The position numbers were made by a program, and so were the translations under genes. The notes beneath the pieces were generated by a model. It was given only the letters and a program-made list of their open reading frames with translations. It was not told the DNA's origin and made no database searches. From the NCBI GenBank assembly GCA_934541205.1, contig CAKTDK010000110.1:1-6263 (forward strand): 6,263 bases of DNA, read 5' to 3'. Below, in pieces: positions 1 through 6,263 of the stretch (position 1 is its first letter; each line of letters opens with the position of its first letter). The DNA is from an uncultured Eubacteriales bacterium. Lineage in GTDB: Bacteria > Bacillota > Clostridia > Oscillospirales > RGIG7773.

Positions 1-1
1 T

Positions 2-922
2 AATAATACTTGTCCGGTTATGCTTTCAAGCTCCATTCAGGCAACCTTGGAAGGACGATATGCAAAAAGTGAATACGGAAAAAGCAAAAAAGCAGGGGAA
101 GAACTGTTTTTTAAATACGGAGAAGATACGGGAGCAAAAGTTCTTATATATCGTTTTCCCAATTTATTCGGCAAGTGGTGCAGACCTAATTATAACAGCG
201 TAATTGCAACTTTTTGTAATAATATTGCAAGAGATTTGCCTATTTCTATAAATGATTCTTCGACTTTACTAGAGCTTCTTTATATAGACGATTTGGTGGA
301 AGAGATGCTTGACGCCGTTGGAGGTAATGAACATAGGTGTGAATTTGACGGTGTAAATACTGTATTAAAAAAAGAAGGAAAATTTTGCGCAACTCCTGTT
401 ACATATCATGTTACTTTAGGGGAAATTGCTTCCTTGCTTTATTCTTTTAAAGAGCAGCCTGAAACTCTTGTAATACCGGAAATTCCGAAAGATTCTTTTG
501 AAAAAAAACTGTATTCAACATATCTTTCGTATTTTCCAAAGGAAAAGATATCATTTCCTTTAAAAATGAATTGTGACGACAGAGGAAGTTTTACAGAGCT
601 TTTAAAGACACAAAATTGTGGACAAGTATCTGTTAATATTTCAAAGCCGGGAATTACAAAAGGGCAGCATTGGCACAATACCAAATGGGAGTTTTTTATT
701 GTCGTATCAGGGCACGGACTTATACAACAGAGAAAAATAGGTTCGGATGAGGTATTGAATTTTGAGGTTTTTGGAGATAAAATACAAGCAGTGCATATGC
801 TTCCCGGTTATACTCACAACATTATCAATTTAAGTGAAAAAGAAAATCTTGTAACGGTTATGTGGGCAAATGAAAATTTTGATGTAAATAAGCCGGATAC
901 ATTTTTTGAACCGGTTGAATAA
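2..922 (+). CDS. capF: CapF/FnlB/WbjC-type UDP-sugar reductase with C-terminal cupin domain (5'-partial)
   Basis: The reading frame is open to the left edge, so 306 residues are visible and the N-terminus is missing. The family is usually about 370 residues, so some 60 residues, including the Rossmann glycine motif, lie outside. The ATG at 20 is internal: it falls within the conserved SDR strand leading to SSSIQA. Seen: the SDR catalytic pair in YGKSK (visible residues Y25 and K29); RFPNLFGKW and the LLELLYIDDLV segment typical of this SDR branch; then a cupin domain from about residue 185 with HWHNTKWE (H223, H225, E230) and a later GYTHN (H272), the likely metal ligands. Known for the S. 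aureus homologue: the cupin domain epimerises C3 and the SDR domain reduces the C4 ketone with NADPH, giving UDP-N-acetyl-6-deoxy-L-talosamine on the route to UDP-L-FucNAc. The next gene encodes the following enzyme, which supports the call. Cytoplasmic. Odd: about five extra residues just before the YGKSK motif. Confidence 0.93.
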   Translation, partial: NNTCPVMLSSSIQATLEGRYAKSEYGKSKKAGEELFFKYGEDTGAKVLIYRFPNLFGKWCRPNYNSVIATFCNNIARDLPISINDSSTLLELLYIDDLVEEMLDAVGGNEHRCEFDGVNTVLKKEGKFCATPVTYHVTLGEIASLLYSFKEQPETLVIPEIPKDSFEKKLYSTYLSYFPKEKISFPLKMNCDDRGSFTELLKTQNCGQVSVNISKPGITKGQHWHNTKWEFFIVVSGHGLIQQRKIGSDEVLNFEVFGDKIQAVHMLPGYTHNIINLSEKENLVTVMWANENFDVNKPDTFFEPVE

Positions 923-936
923 AAAGGAGATAGCTA

Positions 937-2124
937 ATGAATATAAAGACCGATTATTCGGATATAAGCTTTAAAAATAATGGAAAAATAAAGCTTCTTA
1001 TTATTGTAGGCACCAGACCGGAAATAATCAGATTATCTGCTGTAATAGATAAATGCCGCCGGTATTTTGACTGTATACTTGCCCATACCGGACAAAATTT
1101 TGACTATAATTTGAACGGAGTGTTTTTTAAAGATTTAAAGCTTTCTGATCCAGAAGTATATATGAATGCCGTTGGAGAAGATTTGGGAGCTACTGTGGGA
1201 AATATAATAAATTGCTCTTATAAATTAATGAGTCAGATAAATCCTGACGCGCTTTTAATTCTCGGAGATACAAATTCCTGTCTTTCTGCAATTTCCGCAA
1301 AAAGGCTTCATATACCTATTTTTCATATGGAAGCCGGTAACAGATGCAAGGATGAGTGCCTGCCTGAAGAAACAAATCGTCGTATAGTAGATATTATAAG
1401 CGATGTAAATCTTGCTTATTCCGAACATGCAAGAAGGTATCTTCATGAATGCGGACTTCCAAAAGAACGTACTTATGTGACGGGTTCTCCTATGGCGGAG
1501 GTTCTTAATAAAAATCTTGAAGATATTGAAAAATCCGATATTTTGCAAAAGCTTGGTTTAGAGAAGAAAAAATATATTTTGTTGTCAGCGCACAGAGAAG
1601 AAAATATTGATACTGAGAAAAATTTTGTTTCTTTGTTTAATTCGATTAATAAAATGGCTGAAAAATATGATATGCCTATTTTATATTCCTGCCATCCAAG
1701 GTCAAAAAAACGACTGGAAAATTCAAAATTCAAGTTGGACAGTCGTGTAATACAACACGAACCTTTGGGATTTCACGATTATAACAATTTACAAATGAAT
1801 GCTTTTGCCGTAGTTTCCGACAGCGGAACGCTTCCTGAAGAAAGCTCCTTTTTTATTTCAATAGGAAAAGCATTTCCCGCAGTATGTATTCGCACTTCAA
1901 CAGAAAGACCGGAAGCACTTGACAAGGGATGTTTTGTTCTTGCCGGAATTGATGAAAACAGTTTGATTACAGCAGTTGATACTGCTGTAACAATGAATAA
2001 AAACAGCGATTTTGGAATACCTGTTCCTGACTATGTTGATAGAAATGTTTCGGTGAAAGTAGTAAATATTATTCAAAGCTATACCAATATAGTTAATAAA
2101 GTCGTATGGAAAAAAGATATATAA
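937..2124 (+). CDS. capG: UDP-N-acetyl-L-talosamine/UDP-GlcNAc 2-epimerase family, CapG/FnlC/WbjD type
   Basis: A complete 395-residue protein. The start is fixed by AGGAG at 925-929, seven bases before the ATG. It belongs to the non-hydrolysing UDP-GlcNAc 2-epimerase (WecB-like, GT-B fold) family. Seen: GTRPEIIRL (25-33) for the N-terminal nucleotide-binding loop; LGDTNS with D111; HMEAGNR (130-136); PEETNRR (143-149); SAHREEN with H219; and SDSGTLPEESS (294-304) near the UDP pocket. The HMEAGNR and SDSGTxxEESS variants, rather than HVEAGLRT and SDSGGxQEE, match the CapG/FnlC branch, which inverts C2 of UDP-N-acetyl-6-deoxy-L-talosamine to give UDP-N-acetyl-L-fucosamine. Placement 14 bases after the capF-type gene repeats the capE-F-G order known in staphylococcal capsule loci. 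The alternative, a UDP-GlcNAc/ManNAc epimerase, is less likely given both motif variants and context. Cytoplasmic and soluble; no signal peptide or membrane segment. Confidence 0.93.
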   Translation: MNIKTDYSDISFKNNGKIKLLIIVGTRPEIIRLSAVIDKCRRYFDCILAHTGQNFDYNLNGVFFKDLKLSDPEVYMNAVGEDLGATVGNIINCSYKLMSQINPDALLILGDTNSCLSAISAKRLHIPIFHMEAGNRCKDECLPEETNRRIVDIISDVNLAYSEHARRYLHECGLPKERTYVTGSPMAEVLNKNLEDIEKSDILQKLGLEKKKYILLSAHREENIDTEKNFVSLFNSINKMAEKYDMPILYSCHPRSKKRLENSKFKLDSRVIQHEPLGFHDYNNLQMNAFAVVSDSGTLPEESSFFISIGKAFPAVCIRTSTERPEALDKGCFVLAGIDENSLITAVDTAVTMNKNSDFGIPVPDYVDRNVSVKVVNIIQSYTNIVNKVVWKKDI

Positions 2125-2130
2125 AAATAT

Positions 2131-2134
2131 GGAG
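2131..2134 (+). promoter_or_regulatory. Ribosome binding site choosing the ugd start
   Basis: GGAG lies eight bases upstream of the ATG at 2143. An in-frame GTG at 2134 would extend the protein by three residues (MIY), but it overlaps this Shine-Dalgarno sequence and has none of its own. The ATG is also where the Rossmann strand begins (MKIAVAGTGYVG), so 2143 is the better start. Confidence 0.8.
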
Positions 2135-2142
2135 TGATTTAT

Positions 2143-3327
2143 ATGAAAATAGCAGTTGCGGGGACAGGTTATGTAGGACTTTCAATGGCGGTTCTTCTAT
2201 CACAGCATAATGAAGTTAAAGCAGTGGATATAATACCTGAAAAAGTAGAGATGATAAATAATAAAAAATCTCCTATTGCCGATAAGGAAATTGAGGAATA
2301 TCTTGCAAAGAAAAATCTTAATCTTGTGGCGACGACAGACAGTATATCCGCATATAAAGACGCTGAATTTGTAATTATTTCAACCCCTACAAATTATGAT
2401 GAGAAGAAAAATTATTTTGATACCTCTTCGGTTGAGAGCGTAATAAAACAGGTTATATCGGTAAATCCGAATGCGGTAATGATTATAAAATCTACTGTTC
2501 CTGTAGGCTATACCGAAACGGTAAGAAAAAAATTTAAAAATGATAATATTATTTTCAGTCCGGAATTTTTAAGAGAAGGAAAAGCTCTTTATGATAATCT
2601 TTATCCAAGCCGGATTATTGTGGGAGTTCCTATGGAAGATAAGAGGCTTTTCGAAGCGGCCGAAGCGTTTGTAAATCTTCTTATAGAAGGGGCGATAAAG
2701 GAAAACATAGAAGTTCGTTTCATGAATCCTACTGAAGCAGAAGCTGTAAAACTGTTTGCGAATACTTATCTTGCGCTGCGTGTTTCTTTTTTTAATGAAC
2801 TTGATACTTATGCCTCTGTTCGAGGTCTTGATACAAAATCCATAATTGAAGGTGTGGGACTTGATCCGAGAATAGGAAATTATTATAATAATCCGTCGTT
2901 CGGTTACGGAGGTTATTGTTTACCTAAGGATACAAAACAGCTTCTTGCAAATTATAATGATGTTCCTCAAAATATTATTTCGGCAATTGTTGACGCCAAC
3001 AGAACCAGAAAGGATTTTATTGCGGAACAGATTATACAAAAAAGTCCAAAGGTTGTGGGAATTTACCGTTTGACTATGAAATCGGGTTCTGACAATTTTC
3101 GTCAAAGCTCAATTCAAGGTGTTATGAAACGCATTAAGGCAAAGGGAATAGAAGTGGTTATATATGAACCCGCTATGAAAGAAGATACATTCTTTAACAG
3201 TCGTGTAATCCGTGATTTAAACGAGTTTAAAAAAATATCCGATGTAATAATTGCAAACAGATATAATGAAGATATCAGTGATGTTTTGGACAAAGTATAT
3301 ACAAGAGATTTATATTTCAGAGATTAA
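2143..3327 (+). CDS. ugd: UDP-glucose 6-dehydrogenase
   Basis: A 394-residue enzyme that oxidises UDP-glucose to UDP-glucuronate with two NAD+, supplying an acidic sugar for surface polysaccharide. The length matches the short E. coli/Streptococcus type (about 390-400). Seen: the NAD-binding GTGYVG (7-12) followed by D29 at the end of strand 2; STVPVG with T118; FSPEFLREG with E141; the NPTEAEAVKLFANTYLALR helix with K203 and N207; the catalytic cysteine in GGYCLPKDT (C259) and D263. The C-terminal UDP-binding domain has IYRLTMKSGSDNFR and YEPAM. The positions correspond closely to the known catalytic residues of streptococcal UDP-glucose dehydrogenase (Thr118, Lys204, Cys260). UDP-ManNAc and UDP-GlcNAc dehydrogenases share the fold, but this sequence reads as the glucose enzyme. 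It starts 18 bases after the epimerase gene and is presumably co-transcribed. No glycosyltransferase using UDP-GlcA is visible here. Confidence 0.95.
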   Translation: MKIAVAGTGYVGLSMAVLLSQHNEVKAVDIIPEKVEMINNKKSPIADKEIEEYLAKKNLNLVATTDSISAYKDAEFVIISTPTNYDEKKNYFDTSSVESVIKQVISVNPNAVMIIKSTVPVGYTETVRKKFKNDNIIFSPEFLREGKALYDNLYPSRIIVGVPMEDKRLFEAAEAFVNLLIEGAIKENIEVRFMNPTEAEAVKLFANTYLALRVSFFNELDTYASVRGLDTKSIIEGVGLDPRIGNYYNNPSFGYGGYCLPKDTKQLLANYNDVPQNIISAIVDANRTRKDFIAEQIIQKSPKVVGIYRLTMKSGSDNFRQSSIQGVMKRIKAKGIEVVIYEPAMKEDTFFNSRVIRDLNEFKKISDVIIANRYNEDISDVLDKVYTRDLYFRD

Positions 3328-3342
3328 TGAGGAAAATATAAT

Positions 3343-5949
3343 ATGAACCAAAAAATAAAGATAAATTGGAATAATAAAATCATTCATCTTTTGGCTTTTT
3401 TAATTACAGCTTTAATACTTAATATTATATGTATGATAAACAGTATTGCGCCTTTTGGCAATAATACATTTATTGTTGTTGATATGCAGGGTCAGTATAT
3501 TGATTATCTTTCTTATTTTAAATCCGTTATTACTTCAAATAACGATTTTTTCTATACCTTCAGTAAAAATCTCGGAGGAGATATGATTGGATTTGCGGCG
3601 TATTATTTATTAAGTCCGCTGAATTTTTTACTTTTTCTTTTTCCCGATAATCTTTTGACAACTGCAATTTCTTTTTTGATTATTTTGAAGCTTAGTCTAT
3701 GCGCAGTTACGTTTTCCGTTATGCTGAGACAATTTGATGAAAAGTTTGGCTTTAAGTCCCTTATCTTCTCATTGTCTTATGCTTTAATGGGGTATACTAC
3801 GATATATTGCTGGAATATTATGTGGCTTGACGGAATAATTTTGCTTCCTCTTGTGATTGCCGGAATTCATCGTATTATTACTTTAAAAAAGCCGTTGCTT
3901 TATATCGTTTCTCTAATGGCCGCATTGATAACAAATTATTATATCGGATTTATGATATGTATATTTTCTGTTATTTATTTTTTATACCGAGTTATTAAAG
4001 ATTATTATGATATTAAAAGATTTGGAAATACAGTTTGGCAATATGCTTTTTCTTCTGTATTGGCAGGAGGATTATCTGCTGTTATACTTGTTCCTACATT
4101 TTTAGCATTAGGCGGAGGAAAGGCAAGCTTTTCATTGAGTGATTTGACTTTTCAGACAAATTTTGATTTTATGGATGTATTTTCAAAATTTTTTCCCGGA
4201 GCGTCTGATTTAAATCAGGTATATGACGGACTTCCGAATATATTTTGCGGTATGCTTATTATAATTTTGACTGTATTGTTTTTCTTTAATAAAAATATAA
4301 GCATACGTGAAAAATTATCTTCCGCAGGAGTTTTTCTTATACTGTTTTTAAGCTTTTATATAAATGCTTTTAATATGATTTGGCATGGATTTAATGCTCC
4401 TACAGGTTTTCCTTACAGATATTCGTTTATTTTTACTTTCTTTATGATTTATGTTTCTTACCGATGTTTTCGGAATTTTAAAAGCGGAATAAAGGGCAGA
4501 CATTTGATCTTTTCCTTGTTGATTATATTTTTCATTTTGTTAATTACGGTAAGAAAAGAATATTCTTATTTATCCTTTAAAATTATTTGTTACTTTTTTA
4601 TATTGCTTTTTGCATTGGTATTGCTTTTATATTTATTTATTAAATTTAAAGGAAAAACAGTATATTTAATTTTAAGTTTTATAATGATATTTCATTTCGG
4701 CGATTTATTTTTAAATACAGAAAAAACTTTTGCGTATTATAAAACGTGGGATCCTTTTACCAAAAATGAATATTCCGATTATTATAGTCTTGTAAAAAAA
4801 GCTGTTAATAAAATTAAAGAAACAGATAAAACTTTTTATAGAATGGAAAAAACATTTAAAAGATCTCATAATGATCCTATGCAGTTTGATTATGCGGGAC
4901 TTAGTCATTTCAGCTCCAGTGAAAAGACGTTTGTTAAAGATTTTCTGGGACAAATGGGATTTAAAAATAACGGAAATTGGGCATATTATAACAGAGGTTC
5001 TGTCGCTTCGGTAGATTGCTTGCTTGGAGTAAAATATCTGTTGAGTTATGATACTTTTCCCGAAACAGAAAAAGGTTTTGATAAGTTATTTGTTGAAGAC
5101 GGTGTTATTGCCTATAAAAATTCTATGGCTTTGCCGTTAGGCTTTTCGGTTGATAGTGAAGCAGTTAATACAACTATTCAAAACGGCAATATGTTTGAAA
5201 TTCAAAATTCTATTTATAAAAGTATGGCTCCAAATATAGGAAAAGATATTTTTACCGCGGCAATTTTTGAAAAACTGCCGATTACAAATTTAAAAGAATC
5301 AGAAATTAACGGCTTTAAACAATACGATGTTATAAACGGTAATAGCGAAGCTTTTGTAAATTATAAAATTACAGTTACTTCGGATGATACCTTGTATATG
5401 TTTATTCCGTCTTCAAATTTGCAAAATGCTGAAATATTTGTAAACGGAGTTTCTTATGGTCAGTATTTTGATATTTATCAGTGGAATATTATGTCTCTTG
5501 GAAAATTTAAAAAAGGCGATATTGTAGAATTTAGCGTAAAACTTAAAGATTCTTCGCTTGTAATGGGACAGCCGCAGTTTTATTATGAAAATCTAAATAT
5601 TTTAAAAGAATATACGGATTTATTGTCTGAACAATGCTGTAATTTGGAAAAAATCAGCAGTTCTCATATGAAAGGAAAAATTAATACAAATAAAGATAAT
5701 CAGCTTTTGATGTTTTCTATACCTTGTGAAAAAGGCTGGAAGATTACTGTTGACGGAAAAAAAGTAGAAAATATTATGCTTTTTGATGCGTTGATGGCTG
5801 TTGAAATTGATACGGCAGGACAGCATATAATTGAAATGAGGTATATTCCTGACGGGCTTTATTTGGGAGCCTGTATTTCGGCCTTATCCCTGGCTACATT
5901 AGTTATATGGATGATAATTATAAATAAAAAAAAGAAAGAAAGACTGTAA
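3343..5949 (+). CDS. yfhO: YfhO-family multi-pass membrane protein, presumed GT-C glycosyltransferase
   Basis: An 868-residue integral membrane protein starting 15 bases after ugd, with GAGG at 3329-3332 ahead of the ATG. Seen: a first membrane helix (about 12-32); an outer loop with VVDMQGQY (D47); then NLGGDMIGFAAYYLLSPLNF, a YfhO hallmark; roughly a dozen helices between 82 and 455; and GFPYRYSF (355-362), another family signature. Next comes a predicted extracytoplasmic region of about 380 residues (456-837), ending in a beta-rich part with GWKITVDGKKVE (798-809). A last helix (about 838-860) and a positive tail KKKKERL follow, consistent with a cytoplasmic C-terminus. Known: B. subtilis YfhO works with CsbB, which makes the undecaprenyl-phosphate sugar donor, to decorate lipoteichoic acid with GlcNAc. 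Inference: D47 may be the catalytic acid/base expected in the first outer loop of GT-C enzymes, and this protein probably modifies the glycan built by this operon or a wall polymer. Substrate and acceptor cannot be read from sequence. Family call firm; function moderate. Confidence 0.88.
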   Translation: MNQKIKINWNNKIIHLLAFLITALILNIICMINSIAPFGNNTFIVVDMQGQYIDYLSYFKSVITSNNDFFYTFSKNLGGDMIGFAAYYLLSPLNFLLFLFPDNLLTTAISFLIILKLSLCAVTFSVMLRQFDEKFGFKSLIFSLSYALMGYTTIYCWNIMWLDGIILLPLVIAGIHRIITLKKPLLYIVSLMAALITNYYIGFMICIFSVIYFLYRVIKDYYDIKRFGNTVWQYAFSSVLAGGLSAVILVPTFLALGGGKASFSLSDLTFQTNFDFMDVFSKFFPGASDLNQVYDGLPNIFCGMLIIILTVLFFFNKNISIREKLSSAGVFLILFLSFYINAFNMIWHGFNAPTGFPYRYSFIFTFFMIYVSYRCFRNFKSGIKGRHLIFSLLIIFFILLITVRKEYSYLSFKIICYFFILLFALVLLLYLFIKFKGKTVYLILSFIMIFHFGDLFLNTEKTFAYYKTWDPFTKNEYSDYYSLVKKAVNKIKETDKTFYRMEKTFKRSHNDPMQFDYAGLSHFSSSEKTFVKDFLGQMGFKNNGNWAYYNRGSVASVDCLLGVKYLLSYDTFPETEKGFDKLFVEDGVIAYKNSMALPLGFSVDSEAVNTTIQNGNMFEIQNSIYKSMAPNIGKDIFTAAIFEKLPITNLKESEINGFKQYDVINGNSEAFVNYKITVTSDDTLYMFIPSSNLQNAEIFVNGVSYGQYFDIYQWNIMSLGKFKKGDIVEFSVKLKDSSLVMGQPQFYYENLNILKEYTDLLSEQCCNLEKISSSHMKGKINTNKDNQLLMFSIPCEKGWKITVDGKKVENIMLFDALMAVEIDTAGQHIIEMRYIPDGLYLGACISALSLATLVIWMIIINKKKKERL

Positions 5950-5967
5950 TTTGCAGTCTTTCTTTTT
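5933..5967 (+). terminator. Rho-independent terminator at the end of the polysaccharide operon
   Basis: A 12-bp perfect stem (5935-5946 with 5954-5965) is extended by a G-U and an A-U pair, with a seven-base loop, and merges into a run of T at 5963-5967. The left arm is the last codons of the yfhO-like gene (within KKERL) and its TAA stop lies in the loop. On the opposite strand the stem is followed, after one C, by eight T (A8 at 5926-5933), so it may also stop transcripts coming from the right. Confidence 0.9.
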
Positions 5968-6165
5968 ATTATAAAATAAAAATTTACTTGTTACGATATT
6001 TCAAAATGCAGTAAAATAATATTAAACCGAGATTATTGTAAAGATTTGAATTAATATTAATAAGTAAAACTTAAATTTGTAAAAATCCGGCAGCAAAGCA
6101 GTTTTTTGTAGGTGAACAACTCAGTATGAATTTTTAAGAAAAAAGAGGGGGACAGTGTATTTTTA
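5968..6165. other. AT-rich intergenic region without a convincing gene
   Basis: About 200 bases lie between the two convergent terminators. No RNA structure or gene with a plausible start was found. Content of note: a weak promoter-like pair TTGTTA (5988-5993) and TAAAAT (6012-6017) with an 18-base spacer, which leads to nothing; a 10-bp palindrome TTAATATTAA (6051-6060), unremarkable in such AT-rich DNA; a 20-codon open stretch on + at 6075-6137 that reads like protein but has no start; and a G-rich patch GAGGGGGACAG (6145-6155) standing out from its surroundings. Confidence 0.6.
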
Positions 6166-6203
6166 TAAAAAATAAGCCGAAGCAAAATGAATTTTGCTTC
6201 GGC
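6166..6203 (-). terminator. Rho-independent terminator of the tRNA-Leu transcript
   Basis: A perfect 12-bp stem (6176-6187 with 6192-6203) closes a four-base loop (6188-6191). Read on the - strand, it lies one base after the encoded CCA of the tRNA and is followed by TTATTTTTTA (complement of 6166-6175), a proper U-rich tail. On the + strand no T run follows, so it works only for the - strand transcript. Confidence 0.9.
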
Positions 6204-6204
6204 A

Positions 6205-6263
6205 TGGTGCCGGTGGTCGGGGTCGAACCGACACGGTATCGCTACCACGGGATTTTGAGTCCC
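6205..6263 (-). tRNA. tRNA-Leu (anticodon CAA), 5' part beyond the window
   Basis: Read on the - strand from the right edge: the anticodon loop CTCAAAA (6253-6259) with anticodon CAA (6255-6257), for UUG codons; the 3' side of the anticodon stem TCCCG (6248-6252); a long class II variable arm with a GGTA/TACC stem and GCGA loop (6233-6247); a T arm GTCGG-TTCGACC-CCGAC (6216-6232); the 3' acceptor strand CACCGGC (6209-6215); discriminator A (6208); and an encoded CCA (6205-6207). The long variable arm and the CAA anticodon together give leucine. The 5' acceptor strand and D arm are outside the window. Confidence 0.95.

Noticed and set aside
20..22. ATG as the start of the first gene
   Set aside because: The frame is open upstream to the window edge and the ATG lies inside a conserved SDR segment (PVMLSSSIQA), so the true start is outside the window.
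439..1733. Several open frames on the - strand opposite genes 1 and 2
   Set aside because: They lie opposite well-supported coding sequence, lack family features and have Cys/Phe/Ile-rich compositions expected of antisense frames in AT-rich genes.
2134..2136. GTG as the start of ugd
   Set aside because: It overlaps the GGAG ribosome binding site for the ATG at 2143 and adds only three residues ahead of the Rossmann fold.
5988..6017. Promoter-like TTGTTA - 18 bases - TAAAAT on the + strand
   Set aside because: Weak match in AT-rich DNA, pointing toward the convergent tRNA with no gene or + strand terminator downstream in the window.
6176..6203. Hairpin as a second terminator for the + strand operon
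   Set aside because: No T run follows on the + strand; its U-rich tail and position fit only the - strand tRNA transcript.
6057..6248. 63-codon open frame on the - strand
   Set aside because: It runs through most of the visible tRNA-Leu and its terminator and has no plausible protein features.
1..6263. CRISPR array, insertion sequence, riboswitch or toxin-antitoxin/defence system
   Set aside because: No regular spaced repeats, terminal inverted repeats with a transposase, long leader region or defence-type protein motifs were seen.

Overview
This window is AT-rich (roughly one third G+C by eye). It carries four closely spaced genes on the + strand, all ending in TAA, with good AGGAG- or GAGG-type ribosome binding sites where the start is visible. 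A tRNA gene enters from the right on the - strand. Base composition, the ribosome binding sites and the YfhO-type membrane protein suggest a low-GC Bacillota, probably a clostridial relative. Genus cannot be read from this sequence.

Layout: (1) The 3' part of a capF/fnlB/wbjC-type bifunctional gene (SDR domain plus cupin domain) runs in from the left edge. (2) A complete capG/fnlC/wbjD-type UDP-sugar 2-epimerase follows after 14 bases. (3) A UDP-glucose 6-dehydrogenase (ugd) follows after 18 bases. (4) A large 868-residue YfhO-family multi-pass membrane protein, a presumed GT-C-fold glycosyltransferase, follows after 15 bases. Its last codons form the left arm of a strong hairpin terminator. 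(5) About 200 bases of AT-rich intergenic DNA follow, with no convincing gene. (6) A tRNA-Leu(CAA) gene on the - strand, truncated by the right edge, has its own hairpin terminator between it and the operon.

Together, genes 1 and 2 are the last two steps from UDP-GlcNAc to UDP-N-acetyl-L-fucosamine, with the first enzyme (CapE/FnlA type) expected just upstream. Gene 3 supplies UDP-glucuronic acid. Gene 4 is a membrane enzyme of the family that moves a sugar from a lipid carrier onto a surface polymer outside the membrane. The window therefore looks like the distal end of a capsule, exopolysaccharide or cell-wall glycan operon, closed by the terminator and bounded by a convergent tRNA gene.

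I did not find an obviously new system. The gene families are recognisable. The main open points are the substrate and partner of the YfhO-like protein, a small insertion beside the CapF active site, and a short coding-like stretch in the intergenic region.
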